A stretch of DNA of 64,000 nt from Streptomyces sporangiiformans (GTDB lineage: Bacteria > Actinomycetota > Actinomycetes > Streptomycetales > Streptomycetaceae). Below are positions 41,545 through 50,694 of this stretch, in pieces. The notes below the pieces were generated by a model. That model worked only from the letters and a program-made list of their open reading frames with translations. It did no database searches and had not been told where the DNA came from. A program made the translations under genes and the position numbers. Numbering within the stretch: the stretch's first letter is position 1; every line of letters starts with the position of its first letter. The stretch lies in contig NZ_VCHX02000166.1 in NCBI RefSeq assembly GCF_005768555.2, positions 10,159-74,158 of the forward strand. Direction: 5' to 3'.

Positions 41545-41954
41545 AGCTGGATGAACTCGAAGAGCAGTTGGTCAAGCAGCTGTCCGAGGTGCGGGCCGAG
41601 CGGGACGAACTGGCCGTGGCGGTGCGGGTGTGGCAGCGGATGAGCGAACAGCTCGCTGACGAGCGGGCAACGGCCGGGTCGCCGGTGGTGCAGGTGGCGG
41701 GTCGGGCGGTGCGGCTGGTCCCGGACCGGGCGTCAGGGGTGGCCGAGTCCGCGCTGCCGGCGGACTACCTGCGCATCCTGGCCGCCGTGCGGCAGGCCGG
41801 CGGGCCGGTCGCCACCCGGGCCGTCGGTGAGGCGTTGGGTCTGGACACTGGGGTGCGGGGCAAGCTGGAGCCGCTGCGCGGGAAGTTGACCAAGCTGGCC
41901 GATCGCGGCTGGCTGCACAAGCGGGGTGACGGCAAGTTCACCGTGCGCCCGTAG
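41499..41954 (+). CDS. IS accessory protein (coiled coil plus winged helix)
   Basis: 151 residues from the ATG at 41499 (MVDPEVHERITARRAELDEL). The first 50 residues form a strong coiled coil; the rest is a winged-helix-like domain, ADYLRILAAVRQAGGPVATRAVGEALGL, ending RGWLHKRGDGKFTVRP. This protein is very common in Streptomyces just upstream of an IS5-like DDE transposase, which follows here 61 bases later, so a role in DNA binding by the element is likely but not proven. Confidence 0.7.
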   Translation: MVDPEVHERITARRAELDELEEQLVKQLSEVRAERDELAVAVRVWQRMSEQLADERATAGSPVVQVAGRAVRLVPDRASGVAESALPADYLRILAAVRQAGGPVATRAVGEALGLDTGVRGKLEPLRGKLTKLADRGWLHKRGDGKFTVRP

Positions 41955-42015
41955 TCGCCGGACTCGAAGAGCGGGTGGGCGTAACCGGCGGGCCCCCGGC
42001 GGGAGTTGAGTTGGT

Positions 42016-42423
42016 GTGAAGAAAAACAACGAAACCGTCGAGGGCCCTGACGGCCTTGTCTACACCGCCCGCCTGCCGCTGTCGAGCGCCACCTTGAACT
42101 ATCTCGCCGATCTGATCCGCGGCCACTGCAAGAAGAACCGCTCGCCGTGGCGGGCGCTGCCCGCCGGGAAGATCGCCGGGATCGTGCTGGCGGTGCTGCG
42201 CTGTGACCAGCGGCCCGGCGACCTGGCCGGCGGCAACCGGCCCCTGACCCCCGGCCAGAAACTGTCGAACACCGTGCTGGCCGCAGTCCGCGCCCCGGTC
42301 GAGCACGGCTTCGCCCACCTGAAGAACTGGCGCGTCCTCACCAAGCTCCGCACCGACCCGAAGTCGGCGACCGTCCTGGTCAGGGCCCTGCTGGTGCTGA
42401 CCAACCGCGAAATCGCCCGCTGA
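42016..42423 (+). pseudogene. Internally deleted DDE transposase
   Basis: The 135-codon frame joins the N-terminus (LPLSSATLNYLADLIRGHC, then IAGIVLAVLRCDQRPGDLAGGNR) directly to the C-terminus (LTPGQKLSNTVLAAVRAPVEHGFAHLKNWRVL, LLVLTNREIAR). In complete members about 130 residues with the catalytic acidic residues lie between GGNR and LT. The frame is kept, so the deletion is precise, but the catalytic core is gone: the element can move only if supplied in trans. Confidence 0.75.
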
Positions 42424-42443
42424 CCGATGATCTTCGCGAGAGG

Positions 42444-42526
42444 CATCCGCCCACGACCAACCCGAGAATCCCGAAGACGACTCACGCCAGACCCGTGACC
42501 TGCGACTTCACGATGCACACTGCTCA
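42444..42526 (-). repeat. Right terminal inverted repeat of the GNAT-carrying IS
   Basis: Reverse-complement partner of 40190-40272. Confidence 0.7.
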
Positions 42527-43600
42527 ATAGGTGTTCTCGTTCGAGCCTCGCTGCCAGGGGCTGGCTGGCTCACAGAAGTAGACCGCGATGCTGGTGGCGC
42601 GGGTGAACTCGTCGTGCCGGCCCATCTCGCTGCCCTGATCCCAGGTCAGAGAGCGGGCGAGGTCGGCGGGCAGGCCGGTGAAGGTGAGCACGAGAGCGTC
42701 ACGGACGTGTTCAGCGGTGCGGCCGTTGGGCAGGTGCAGGAGCTTGACGTAACGGGTGGTGCGGTCGACCAGAGTGCCGATGGCCGACCGTTGCCCTGGC
42801 CGACGATGAGGTCGCCTTCCTCATGTCCCGCGACCTGGCGGTCGGCGGCTTCGGCCGGGCGCTGGCTGACCAGAGCGCCGGATAGACGAACCGGGTGGCG
42901 CGCTGGTCGACGCGGCGCCTGCGGCGGCGGGCATGGCGCCCGGTGCGCAGCACGTCGGGCTTGCGCTCCAGGCCGCCGCGGTGTGGCAGGTAGATCGCCT
43001 GGTAGATGGTCTCGTGGGCCAGGTGGCGGTCCGGCTCGTCCGGGAAGGCGGAGCGCAGGACCTGGCTGATCTGCTCTGGGCTCCAGCGCCGGTCGAGGTG
43101 CTGCTGGATGAACTCCTTCAGCTCCGGGCGCGGCGTATCTTGACTTCCTTGGAGCGGGCGCGGCGCACGGCAGTTCGCCGCTGGGCCTGGAACGGGTGGT
43201 ACTTGCCGGTGCGCGGGTCGCGGTTGCGGCGCACCTCGCGGCTGATCGTGGCAGGGTCCCGGCCGAGCTCGCGGGCGATGGCACGCAGGGACTTCTTGGC
43301 CCGCAGCAGGTCGGCGATGACGATCCGCTCGTCCTCCGACAGGAACCGCGGCGAGCTCGCGCCGGTGTCCCGCTCCTTGGTGATGGGCGGGTAGACGTGC
43401 TCACGGCCGGACCGGTCGACGACCTTCCGTCCGTACCGCCAGCGGTTCCCCGTCTTGCGGTTGGTGCCCACCTCACGGCACGCGGCCGAGTTGCTCAATC
43501 CCTGCGCCATGAGTGGAAGGTATTGGTCGCGTTTCTCCGCGACCGCGCCCCGACCCCTGCTAAGGGAACCCGGGGCGCGTCGGTAGCTCCACGTCATTCG
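42527..43600 (-). pseudogene. IS30-family transposase, frameshifted and truncated
   Basis: Reading the minus strand: an HTH with LMAQGLSNSAACREVGTNRK, then LSEDERIVIADLLRAKKSLR and the IS30 signature ISREVRRNRDPRTGKY in one frame. LDRRWSPEQISQVLRSAFPD and the HETIYQAIYLP block lie in a second frame, and ADRQVAGHEEGDLIVG (first catalytic Asp) in a third. Near the end SLTWDQGSEMGRHDEFTRAT and VYFCEPASPWQRGSNENT are intact, and the sequence stops there where the GNAT-carrying IS begins. At least two frameshifts and loss of the last ~30 residues show it is dead. Confidence 0.85.
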
Positions 43601-43665
43601 ACACGGTCCTGCAAAAGCCGACCGACGACGGGCGTCGGCGAAGGCGCCGCCCGTCGTCGGAATCG

Positions 43666-45618
43666 TCAGAGGGCGATGATCTGCCACTGCTTCTCAGGCG
43701 CGCGGTTGTACGTGAACTGGTTGATGTTGGCCCCGTCGGCGGTCGAGCCTCCGTCGACGTTGAGCGACAGTCCGCTGAACCGGTTGGTGAGGTAGTAGTA
43801 GCCGTCGCCGGTCGGCGTGACCGCCCAGTGCTGCTGGGGAACGTTGTGGTCCGCATAGATGGCGACGTTCCCGCCGTCCACCCGGGAGAGTCCGGCCACC
43901 TCCATCAGCTTGCCGCTGTTCACGTTCTTGATCTCGTAGTAGCCGTCTCCGGTGGAGACAAAGGTCCACTTCTGGGCGGTGTTGTTCAGCCACGGCCATT
44001 GCTGGATGTTGGTGCCGTTGGCGGTGCCGAAGTTGTACACGTCGGCGACTTTGCCGCTCTTGCGGTTGACGATGCGGTAGACCGTGCCGTCGCCCGGCAG
44101 GACTTTCGACACCAGTACCGGCTTGGCCGTCCGACCGCCGATCCTGACGCCGCCCATGTTGGCGTAGTCGCCGGTGGCCGCGTTGGCCTGGATCCGTACG
44201 AAGCCCACGTTCCGGGCGGGCCATTCGGCCACCTTGGTGGCGCGGTTGCCCGCCCAGGTGCCGGTGGCGACCTGGGTGAAGGTCGTGCCGTCGGTGCTGG
44301 TGGAGATGGTGTACGAGGTGATGTCGCCGTCGGTGGAGTTGGTGCGGTTCCACTGCTTGGGCAGGTACTCCAGGGTGGAGACGTTGTTCCACACCCCGCC
44401 CAGATCGATCGTGACCGAGTGAGGCAGGGCCGAGGGCAGTCCCCACGTCGACCAGCAGGTCTCGTAGCCCCTGTCGCTCAGCCCGTCGATGGCGTGGAGC
44501 GGTCCCTCGCCGGTGCGGAATCCGGTGGCGTAGGCACTGACGGGCGTCACGGGGTACTCGACGCGCAGCATCTGCGTCGGCAGTGGCGGCCTGGACGTGT
44601 TGGGGCTCCAGGCCGCCCCGACTTCGGCGAGTCGGTTGACGATGTTGGTGTCCAGCTTGCCGTTGCGGTTGGGCGGGCAGTTGAGGATGAACGAGGTGTA
44701 CTTCGGTTCCAGGTCGGCCAGGTGGGACAGGATCGCGTCCTTGCTCATCAGGCCCTCGGTCGGCGTGGCCGGATGCCAGAACCAGCCGTTGCTGATCGTC
44801 TGTCCCTGCGTGGCGGCGTAGGTGTTCCCGGCCGGCGCCGAGACGCCCAGCGGCTCCTCGAAGTAGATCGCGTCGCCGAGCCACGGCACCGACAGCGCAC
44901 CGTGGTCGATCATGACGATGTCCGGCTGGAGCGACTTCACGTGCTCGCGGATCCGCTGGTAGGAGACGGCCTGCTGGCCCATCTGCCAGGCGTATCCGTC
45001 AGTGATGAACATGTCGATGGTGCCGTAGTTGGTGAGCAGCTCGGTGATCTGGCCGAGCATGAAGGTCATGTCGCCGGGCTGGATGGCATCGGTGATCTCG
45101 AGGCCGGACACCTTGTGCCGGCTCTCCCATGCCTCGACACCGAAGGTGCGGTCCCATATCGAGTAGTAGAACCCGACCTTCAGCCCCTTCGCCCGGAAGG
45201 CGTCACAGTACGCCTTCACCACGTCCTGCTTGTAGGAGCTGTTCGCGACGTTCTGGGTGCCGTAGGCGCTGGGCCACAGGGCGAAGCCGTCATGGTGCTT
45301 GGTCGTCAGGATGCCGTAGCTCATCTTCGCCGCCGCGGCGGCGGCGGCCCACTGGGCACAGTCCACGGCCGTGGGGGCGAACAGAGCGGGGTCCTGGTTA
45401 GGGGCTGCCCACTCCTCGTTGGTGAACGTGCCCAGGCTGAAGTGGTTGAACATGCCGAACCGCATGTTCACCAGGTTCTCCAGGTTGGTCTGGGGGTCCG
45501 CGGCCGCCGCCTCCGCCAGCAGGGGCGACAACGCGGGGACCAAAGGGAGCGCGGTCGCGGCCACAGCGGCGCCCGCGGCGCCCAACAGCGTGCGGCGGGA
45601 CAGTCTTTTTGACGACAA
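43666..45618 (-). CDS. Secreted GH29 alpha-L-fucosidase with discoidin and ricin-type modules
   Basis: About 650 residues from a TTG at 45618, chosen because TAGGAG lies nine bases upstream and the protein then begins MSSKRLSRRTLLGAAGA, a textbook Tat signal; the open frame continues upstream without a site. The catalytic domain (about 40-360) is a GH29 TIM barrel: MRFGMFNHFSLGTF, LTTKHHDGFALWPS, and the nucleophile region IDMFITDGYAW. An F5/8 type C-like module (about 365-500) and a ricin-B beta-trefoil with repeated QQW/QKW motifs (about 515-650) follow, for glycan binding. It removes terminal alpha-L-fucose outside the cell. With the downstream fucose-oxidation genes this supplies substrate for the importer. 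Confidence 0.9.
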   Translation of the reverse strand: MSSKRLSRRTLLGAAGAAVAATALPLVPALSPLLAEAAAADPQTNLENLVNMRFGMFNHFSLGTFTNEEWAAPNQDPALFAPTAVDCAQWAAAAAAAKMSYGILTTKHHDGFALWPSAYGTQNVANSSYKQDVVKAYCDAFRAKGLKVGFYYSIWDRTFGVEAWESRHKVSGLEITDAIQPGDMTFMLGQITELLTNYGTIDMFITDGYAWQMGQQAVSYQRIREHVKSLQPDIVMIDHGALSVPWLGDAIYFEEPLGVSAPAGNTYAATQGQTISNGWFWHPATPTEGLMSKDAILSHLADLEPKYTSFILNCPPNRNGKLDTNIVNRLAEVGAAWSPNTSRPPLPTQMLRVEYPVTPVSAYATGFRTGEGPLHAIDGLSDRGYETCWSTWGLPSALPHSVTIDLGGVWNNVSTLEYLPKQWNRTNSTDGDITSYTISTSTDGTTFTQVATGTWAGNRATKVAEWPARNVGFVRIQANAATGDYANMGGVRIGGRTAKPVLVSKVLPGDGTVYRIVNRKSGKVADVYNFGTANGTNIQQWPWLNNTAQKWTFVSTGDGYYEIKNVNSGKLMEVAGLSRVDGGNVAIYADHNVPQQHWAVTPTGDGYYYLTNRFSGLSLNVDGGSTADGANINQFTYNRAPEKQWQIIAL

Positions 45619-46325
45619 GGGCTTACTCCTACGTCCGGGGGAATTCGGCGCCTGCATCCACGGGAAACCGCTTCGTCCGTTCGCGGGAGGAAGCCGCACA
45701 CCCCGACGATTTGGGCACGAGGGCGTGCCTTGACGGGGAGAACACACGAATGGCGCGGTACTTCTGGGTGTCGGGTACCGGATGTTACGCATGAAGTTCG
45801 GCCATGTGACCCGTCCGCGTCAACAGGCGTGAAGGGATGAACCGCCACCCACGGGAAGTCGTTTTGCCTGTTAGGGCAGTGATATTGCGATTCGCTCGTC
45901 GCTAGACATCGCATGTTTAGCGCCTTCACCTACCCGGGCCGCCCGGAACACAGGCGACGAGCAGTCGAACCCGTTCATGATGTTATGGGCTGCTTCTTTG
46001 TTTCGATTCGCCAGGTGAGTGTGGGCCGTGATCGTTGCCCCGCTTTAGCTCCCACGCACTACTGCTGCCGGAGGCATTGACGCATCCTGCTTCCCACACT
46101 TAGTACTCCAGTTGCAGTTCGCTATCGTCGCTGGTCAGGAGCCTGTTTCTGAGTGTACCGAGCTGACTGGCCGTCATGTGGCGGGAGCTCGCTGGTGACC
46201 CGGGGACGGTCGTGATCGACTGGGGCCGACAGACCGTGAACCCGAGGAGGTGCCGTGACGAGGCGTCCACCAACGGCCCCGGACCCGCGGCGCACCGCAC
46301 GCCGCGGGTCGCGGTGGCTGAAGGG
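45619..46325. other. Long intergenic region upstream of the GH29 gene
   Basis: No protein-coding frame has family support; a 66-codon minus frame at 46100 ends in an unremarkable sequence. The region near 45860-45915 is less GC-rich (TGATATTGCGATTCG, ACATCGCATGTTTAG) and probably holds the GH29 promoter. No inverted repeat long enough to call an operator was found by eye. Confidence 0.4.
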
Positions 46326-49300
46326 TCAGTCCACGATCACCGCCCGCCACAGCTGGCCGTCGGCGTTCGTGTCCGTCGTCTGCACGAGCTGCGTGCCCGC
46401 CGTCGAGTTGGGCACCGAGAGCAGCTTGCCGCTGTTCACGTTCTTGATCTTGTAGTAGCCGTTTCCGTCGGCGACCAGCGTCCAGTGCTGGCTCGCACCG
46501 TTGTCGTCGGCCTGCTGGACGATGGTCGCGCCGTCCGCGCCCGACCCATTGGTGACGTCCAGCAGCAGACCGCTTTTCTGGTTGACGATCTCGTAGCTGC
46601 CGTCACCCACCGCGACCCACCGCCAGAGCTGGTTCTGCGCTCCGGTGTCGTTCCACTGGATGACGTTCGCCCCGGCGGAGGTCGATCCGCCCGAGACGTC
46701 GATCGCCTTGCCGCCGTTCTTGTTGAGGACCTTGTAGAAGGCGCTCTTCGCGGGGAAGGCGATGGAGGCGAACGCGTCCAGCGCGCACACGGTGTTGGAG
46801 GCCGACGCGTTCTTCGTGCCGGTGCACACGACCTTGATGGTGTGGGGTCCCGCGGCGAGGTCCGTCTTCTCGAACAGCACCACCTGCTTCGTCACGGTCG
46901 GGGCGTACGCGTCGATGCCCGCCTGTGCCAGGGTGCCGTCGATGTAGACGTCGACCTTGCCCATGTTCGGCTGCTTCATGCTGAGATACCGGATGGCCGA
47001 CCCGGTGAACGAGTACTGGACGGAGTCGCCCGCCCTGTTCGTGAACCTCTCGGACCCCTTGAAGTCCCGCGAGTCGTTCCAGTTCGACCAGCCGGTGGAG
47101 TAGGTGACGGAGGAGTCCTTGTCGTCGACGTAGGCCCAGAGCTGCCGTACGAGCGACTTCGACGCGGACGAGGCGTTCCCCTGGGCGTCCACGACGTAGA
47201 GGCGGTAGTCGCCGACCGTCGGCGGGACACTGATGGCCGTCGCGGTGCCGGCGGCCTTCGTCATGGTGGGGCCGACGGCGAACGTCGTCGTACCGGAGGG
47301 AGCGAGCCACAGAGTCCTGGTCCCGTCACCGATGCTGCGGACGGGGACGGACGACACGCCCTTGCCGGTGAACGTGCTCGCGGGCAGCGCGTAGTCCTGC
47401 AGGGCCACTCTGCTGCTGGGGACGAGGTCCTTGTAGGCGTCCTCCAGGCCCGCGTTCACGGCGATGCCGTACGCCTGCGACGGCCACACGTTGTCCGCGT
47501 ACGCGCGCACGTCCTGGATGGTGCTGTTCGGGACGTTCTTGTCCCAGATCTTGTTGACGGTGCCGTAGGTGTTGGTGATGCTCAGGTCGTGCTGCCGGCC
47601 CCATGTGCCGGAGTGAATGGTGGACCTGAGGTTCTTGTCCACGTCGAACACGTTGTCGTGGTAGTTGATGAAGGCGGAGCCCTCGTCGGGGTGGAGTCCG
47701 TACTTGTGGCCGGCCGGAACGCCCTGGATGTAGTTGTCGCTTATTTCGGTTCCCGGCTGCGCTCCCAGGGTGTAGATGGCGCCGGAGTCGCCGAGCGTCT
47801 GCATCGGGTCGACGATCTGGTTGTGGCGGATGGTGTTGTTCTTCGCCGTGGTGGTCGGCACTCCCGGGCGGATCGAGTTCGTCGAACCGTCGAAGTTCCA
47901 CCATCCCCAGCCGAGGGTGATGCCCGCCCACGGGGACTTCTCGATCCGGTTGTGCTCCACGGACAGGGAGTCCACGAAGTACGCCGACACGGGGCTGGAT
48001 CCCTCGAACAACACCGCGCTGTCGTAGAGGTAGTTGTTCGTGATCGAGATGTTCTTGCAGACCCCCTCGACGTTCACCGGGTACTTCTCTTTGTTGGTCG
48101 AGGTGTAGTCCCCGATGTACACGTGCTGGGGGTGGCCCACGGTGATCGCGGAGCCGGCTATGTCATTCGTGACGTTGCCGATCAGCTGCGAGTCGGTCAC
48201 GTCGTTGACCATGTTGATTCCGTCGGCGCCTGTGTGCTGCACCGTGTTGCGCCGCAGGGTGATGCCGTCGGCGTTCTCGATCTGGATGATGCCCGGCGGC
48301 AAGTCGACGTTGCGGTAGGTGTAGGCATGGAAGTTCTGCCTCGCGTACACGTTCGAGCTGGTGTTGCCCTGCGTTCCCTGCCGGAAGACGGAGCCCGCGA
48401 CATTGACCAGGTTCCAGTCGGAGTGCTCGACCGTGAGCCCGGAGAACGTGATGTTTCGCGCGTGGTCGGTCCTGGACGTGCCGGCGATCTTGAGGAGGGT
48501 GGACACGTTGTTCGGCGCGAAGACCTTCGCCGTGGTCATGTTTTCGGAGCTGGACTTGTAGTAGTACAGCGTGCGGGTGGTCTTGTTGAAGTAGAACTCG
48601 CCCGGCTGGTCAAGGAACTCGTACGCGTTCATGAACGTATGACTGCCGCTGGCTTTGAACGGGCCGTACGGCGGTGCCTGGGCGATGGCCGCACCCGGCT
48701 GCTGGAACAGGGCCACGCGGTTGGCGCCGTCCGAGCTCGTGGTGATCTGACGGACGCCCACGATGGCCGTGGTCCAGGTCGTGGCCGACTTGATCTCGAC
48801 GTCGCCCTGGTTGGCGGCGACGGCGGGCAGGTCGGAGAGGCTGTACTTGGCCCCGTCGCACTGCGAACCCGACTCCCAGGCCCAGGGGGCCTGGCCGGCC
48901 GTGACGGTGTAGGTCCCGTGGCATCCGGCCGAGTCGATCGTCTTCGAGGCCATCTGGGCACGCTTGCCGTTGACGTAGAGCGCGCGGAGCTTGTCGTCGC
49001 GGTCCAGCGAGGCCTTCCAGATGTTCCCGCTGTGCTGTGTCCAGCCGGTCACCGGGACGCCACCGTTCAGCACCGGCTTCTCGTTCTGGTAGGCGGCGTA
49101 GACCACACGGTGGCCGTTCGTCCCGGAGTCGGCCGACGTGAAGTCGATGGTGCTGCTCACGGGGTAGTTGCCGCCGCGCAGATAGACGTTGATGTCGCCG
49201 GTCATGTCGTCGTTGACGGTGCGTACGACGTCCCGCGCGTGCCGCAGGGTCTTGAACGGCGCGGAGATCGTCCCGGCGTTGGCGTCGTTGCCGTCGGGGG

Positions 49301-49430
49301 CGACGTAGTACGTCGCCTGGGTCGCGGCCGAGGCCGGGGTCGACAGCGTGAGGGAGGTCAGCGGCGTCGCGGAGAGGGCCATCGCCAGCAGGGCCGACAG
49401 CCTGCGGACGGTGGAGGGGAAGGGCTTCAT
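46326..49430 (-). CDS. Secreted right-handed beta-helix glycosidase (GH141-like) with ricin-type module
   Basis: 1034 residues from an ATG at 49430 with GGAGGGG seven bases upstream. A Sec signal peptide spans 1-36 (RRLSALLAMALSATPLTSL, cleavage near ASAATQ). The catalytic part begins TYYVAPDGNDANAG and APFKTLRHARDVV, with INVYLRGGNYPVSSTI and PVLNGGVPVTGW, typical of GH141 and related parallel beta-helix glycosidases, then about 15 rungs with asparagine ladders (NNTIRHNQIVDP). After a beta-sandwich-like region (about 700-880) the last 130 residues are a ricin-B trefoil (QNQLWRWV, ASQHWTLV). GH141 founders include an alpha-L-fucosidase from rhamnogalacturonan-II degradation, which fits the neighbourhood. 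The exact substrate is inferred. Confidence 0.7.
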   Translation of the reverse strand: MKPFPSTVRRLSALLAMALSATPLTSLTLSTPASAATQATYYVAPDGNDANAGTISAPFKTLRHARDVVRTVNDDMTGDINVYLRGGNYPVSSTIDFTSADSGTNGHRVVYAAYQNEKPVLNGGVPVTGWTQHSGNIWKASLDRDDKLRALYVNGKRAQMASKTIDSAGCHGTYTVTAGQAPWAWESGSQCDGAKYSLSDLPAVAANQGDVEIKSATTWTTAIVGVRQITTSSDGANRVALFQQPGAAIAQAPPYGPFKASGSHTFMNAYEFLDQPGEFYFNKTTRTLYYYKSSSENMTTAKVFAPNNVSTLLKIAGTSRTDHARNITFSGLTVEHSDWNLVNVAGSVFRQGTQGNTSSNVYARQNFHAYTYRNVDLPPGIIQIENADGITLRRNTVQHTGADGINMVNDVTDSQLIGNVTNDIAGSAITVGHPQHVYIGDYTSTNKEKYPVNVEGVCKNISITNNYLYDSAVLFEGSSPVSAYFVDSLSVEHNRIEKSPWAGITLGWGWWNFDGSTNSIRPGVPTTTAKNNTIRHNQIVDPMQTLGDSGAIYTLGAQPGTEISDNYIQGVPAGHKYGLHPDEGSAFINYHDNVFDVDKNLRSTIHSGTWGRQHDLSITNTYGTVNKIWDKNVPNSTIQDVRAYADNVWPSQAYGIAVNAGLEDAYKDLVPSSRVALQDYALPASTFTGKGVSSVPVRSIGDGTRTLWLAPSGTTTFAVGPTMTKAAGTATAISVPPTVGDYRLYVVDAQGNASSASKSLVRQLWAYVDDKDSSVTYSTGWSNWNDSRDFKGSERFTNRAGDSVQYSFTGSAIRYLSMKQPNMGKVDVYIDGTLAQAGIDAYAPTVTKQVVLFEKTDLAAGPHTIKVVCTGTKNASASNTVCALDAFASIAFPAKSAFYKVLNKNGGKAIDVSGGSTSAGANVIQWNDTGAQNQLWRWVAVGDGSYEIVNQKSGLLLDVTNGSGADGATIVQQADDNGASQHWTLVADGNGYYKIKNVNSGKLLSVPNSTAGTQLVQTTDTNADGQLWRAVIVD

Positions 49431-49638
49431 CGGCTGCCCCTCCCGCTGGATCGGTCGGTCGGGAAAGCGTTCATGCGGCGGCTCCGGCGGTGTTGTCGGT
49501 GCGGTTTCGCGGACGGGGAGACATTTCAGTGGCAGCAGGGGTACGTGCTTCCCTCGCGACGGACGCGGCGTGGCCCGGATAATCGGTCGGGTCGGTCGAG
49601 GGCGACTGGACGTGGGGCGCGCTTGCCCCTCAGCGGCA

Positions 49639-50694
49639 TCAGGGGACACCACCGGCGGTGGTGGGGACGTCCTGCCTGATCAGCCCCCGGTCGCGGAGGT
49701 CGTCCCAGAGCGCCCGGGGTACGGCGCTCCGCTGGAGTGCCACGTTCTGGATCACCTGTGCGCGGTCACGCATGCCCAGCGTGACGTTGACGGTGCTGGG
49801 ATGGGTGGTCGGGAAGGCGATGGCGGCGGCGGGAAGGCTGGTGCCGTGCTCCTCGCAGACCTCCGCGATCGCCCGTGCGCGGGCGACCAGTTCCGGTGGG
49901 GCGTCCCGGTAGTCGTACTTCATGCCTTCGGCGGGCCACGGACGTGAGAGCAGCCCGGAGTTGAAGACACCGACCGCGACGACGCTCTTGCCCGCTTCCC
50001 GCGCTGCGGGTAGCACGTCGTCCAGCGCCGACTGGTCGAGGAGGGTGTAGCGCCCGGCGAGCATGACCACGTCGGCGGCCGTCTCCCGCAGGAAACGGGC
50101 GAGCATGGCCGACTGGTTCATGCCGGCGCCGATGGCCCCCACGACCCCTTGGTCGCGCAGCTCCGCCAGAGCGGGCATGGCCTCGTCGGCGGCCTGCCGC
50201 CAGTGGTCGTCGGGGTCGTGCACGTAGACGACGTCGAGCCGGTCGAGGCCGGTGCGGCGCAGGGAGTCCTCGATGGAGCGGAGCACGCCGTCCCGGCTGA
50301 AGTCCCACTGCCGGCGCAGGTCGTCCCGGACGACGAAGCCCTCACTGTCGACGCCCTGGGGACGCTCGTTGGGGACGAGGAGCCGGCCCACCTTGGAGGA
50401 GACGACGTACTCGTCCCGAGGACGCTGCCGCAGGGCCGCCCCGAGGCGCTGTTCGGAGAGCCCGAGGCCGTAGTGCGGCGCGGTGTCGAAGTACCGGATG
50501 CCCGCGTCCCAGGCCGCGTCCACGGCGGCCGACGCGTCGGCCGCCGAGGTGGTGCGGTACAGGTTGCCGATCACCGCCGCGCCGAACCCGAGGGCGGTGA
50601 GTTCGACGGACGTGCGGGCGACCATCCGGCGTCGCATGACGTCCTCTTCGTGGACGTGGACGTGGACCGGTACGGAGTCGGGGCCGCCGCTCAT
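49639..50694 (-). CDS. Aldo/keto reductase, probable L-fucose (D-threo-aldose) 1-dehydrogenase
   Basis: 351 residues starting at an ATG that overlaps the stop of the SDR gene (ATGA, 50691-50694). AKR features: LTALGFGAAVIGNLYR, the catalytic tetrad region GIRYFDTAPHYGLGLSEQRLG (Asp and Tyr), YVVSSKVGR (Lys) and RLDVVYVHDPDD (His). The FDTAPHYG and GAIGAGMNQS combination is characteristic of the D-threo-aldose 1-dehydrogenase / L-fucose dehydrogenase subgroup, which oxidises L-fucose to L-fucono-lactone with NAD(P). That fits the adjacent mutarotase and lactonase. An internal start MRRRMVARTS is possible. It is the last gene of the long minus-strand operon. Confidence 0.85.
   Translation of the reverse strand: MSGGPDSVPVHVHVHEEDVMRRRMVARTSVELTALGFGAAVIGNLYRTTSAADASAAVDAAWDAGIRYFDTAPHYGLGLSEQRLGAALRQRPRDEYVVSSKVGRLLVPNERPQGVDSEGFVVRDDLRRQWDFSRDGVLRSIEDSLRRTGLDRLDVVYVHDPDDHWRQAADEAMPALAELRDQGVVGAIGAGMNQSAMLARFLRETAADVVMLAGRYTLLDQSALDDVLPAAREAGKSVVAVGVFNSGLLSRPWPAEGMKYDYRDAPPELVARARAIAEVCEEHGTSLPAAAIAFPTTHPSTVNVTLGMRDRAQVIQNVALQRSAVPRALWDDLRDRGLIRQDVPTTAGGVP

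Larger units (their letters stand above)
40190..42526 (+). mobile_element. Insertion sequence with 83-bp inverted ends and a GNAT passenger
   Basis: The left end (40190-40272) and right end (42444-42526, reversed) match at most positions, including a 22-base identical run around GGTCACGGGTCTGGCGTGAG. Inside are a GNAT acetyltransferase, a small accessory coiled-coil/winged-helix protein and an internally deleted DDE transposase. The right end directly truncates the IS30 copy, so this element inserted later. A 135-base direct repeat flanks the GNAT gene, showing how the passenger was added. Confidence 0.7.

Noticed and set aside
36000..43600. CRISPR repeat array near the cas5c gene
   Set aside because: No regularly spaced 28-37 base repeats were found by eye; only IS-related repeats occur.
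46176..49679. 1167-codon forward frame opposite the beta-helix glycosidase
   Set aside because: It is a mirror of the third-position GC bias of the real gene, with Val/Arg/Gly-rich composition, no domain and no ribosome-binding site.
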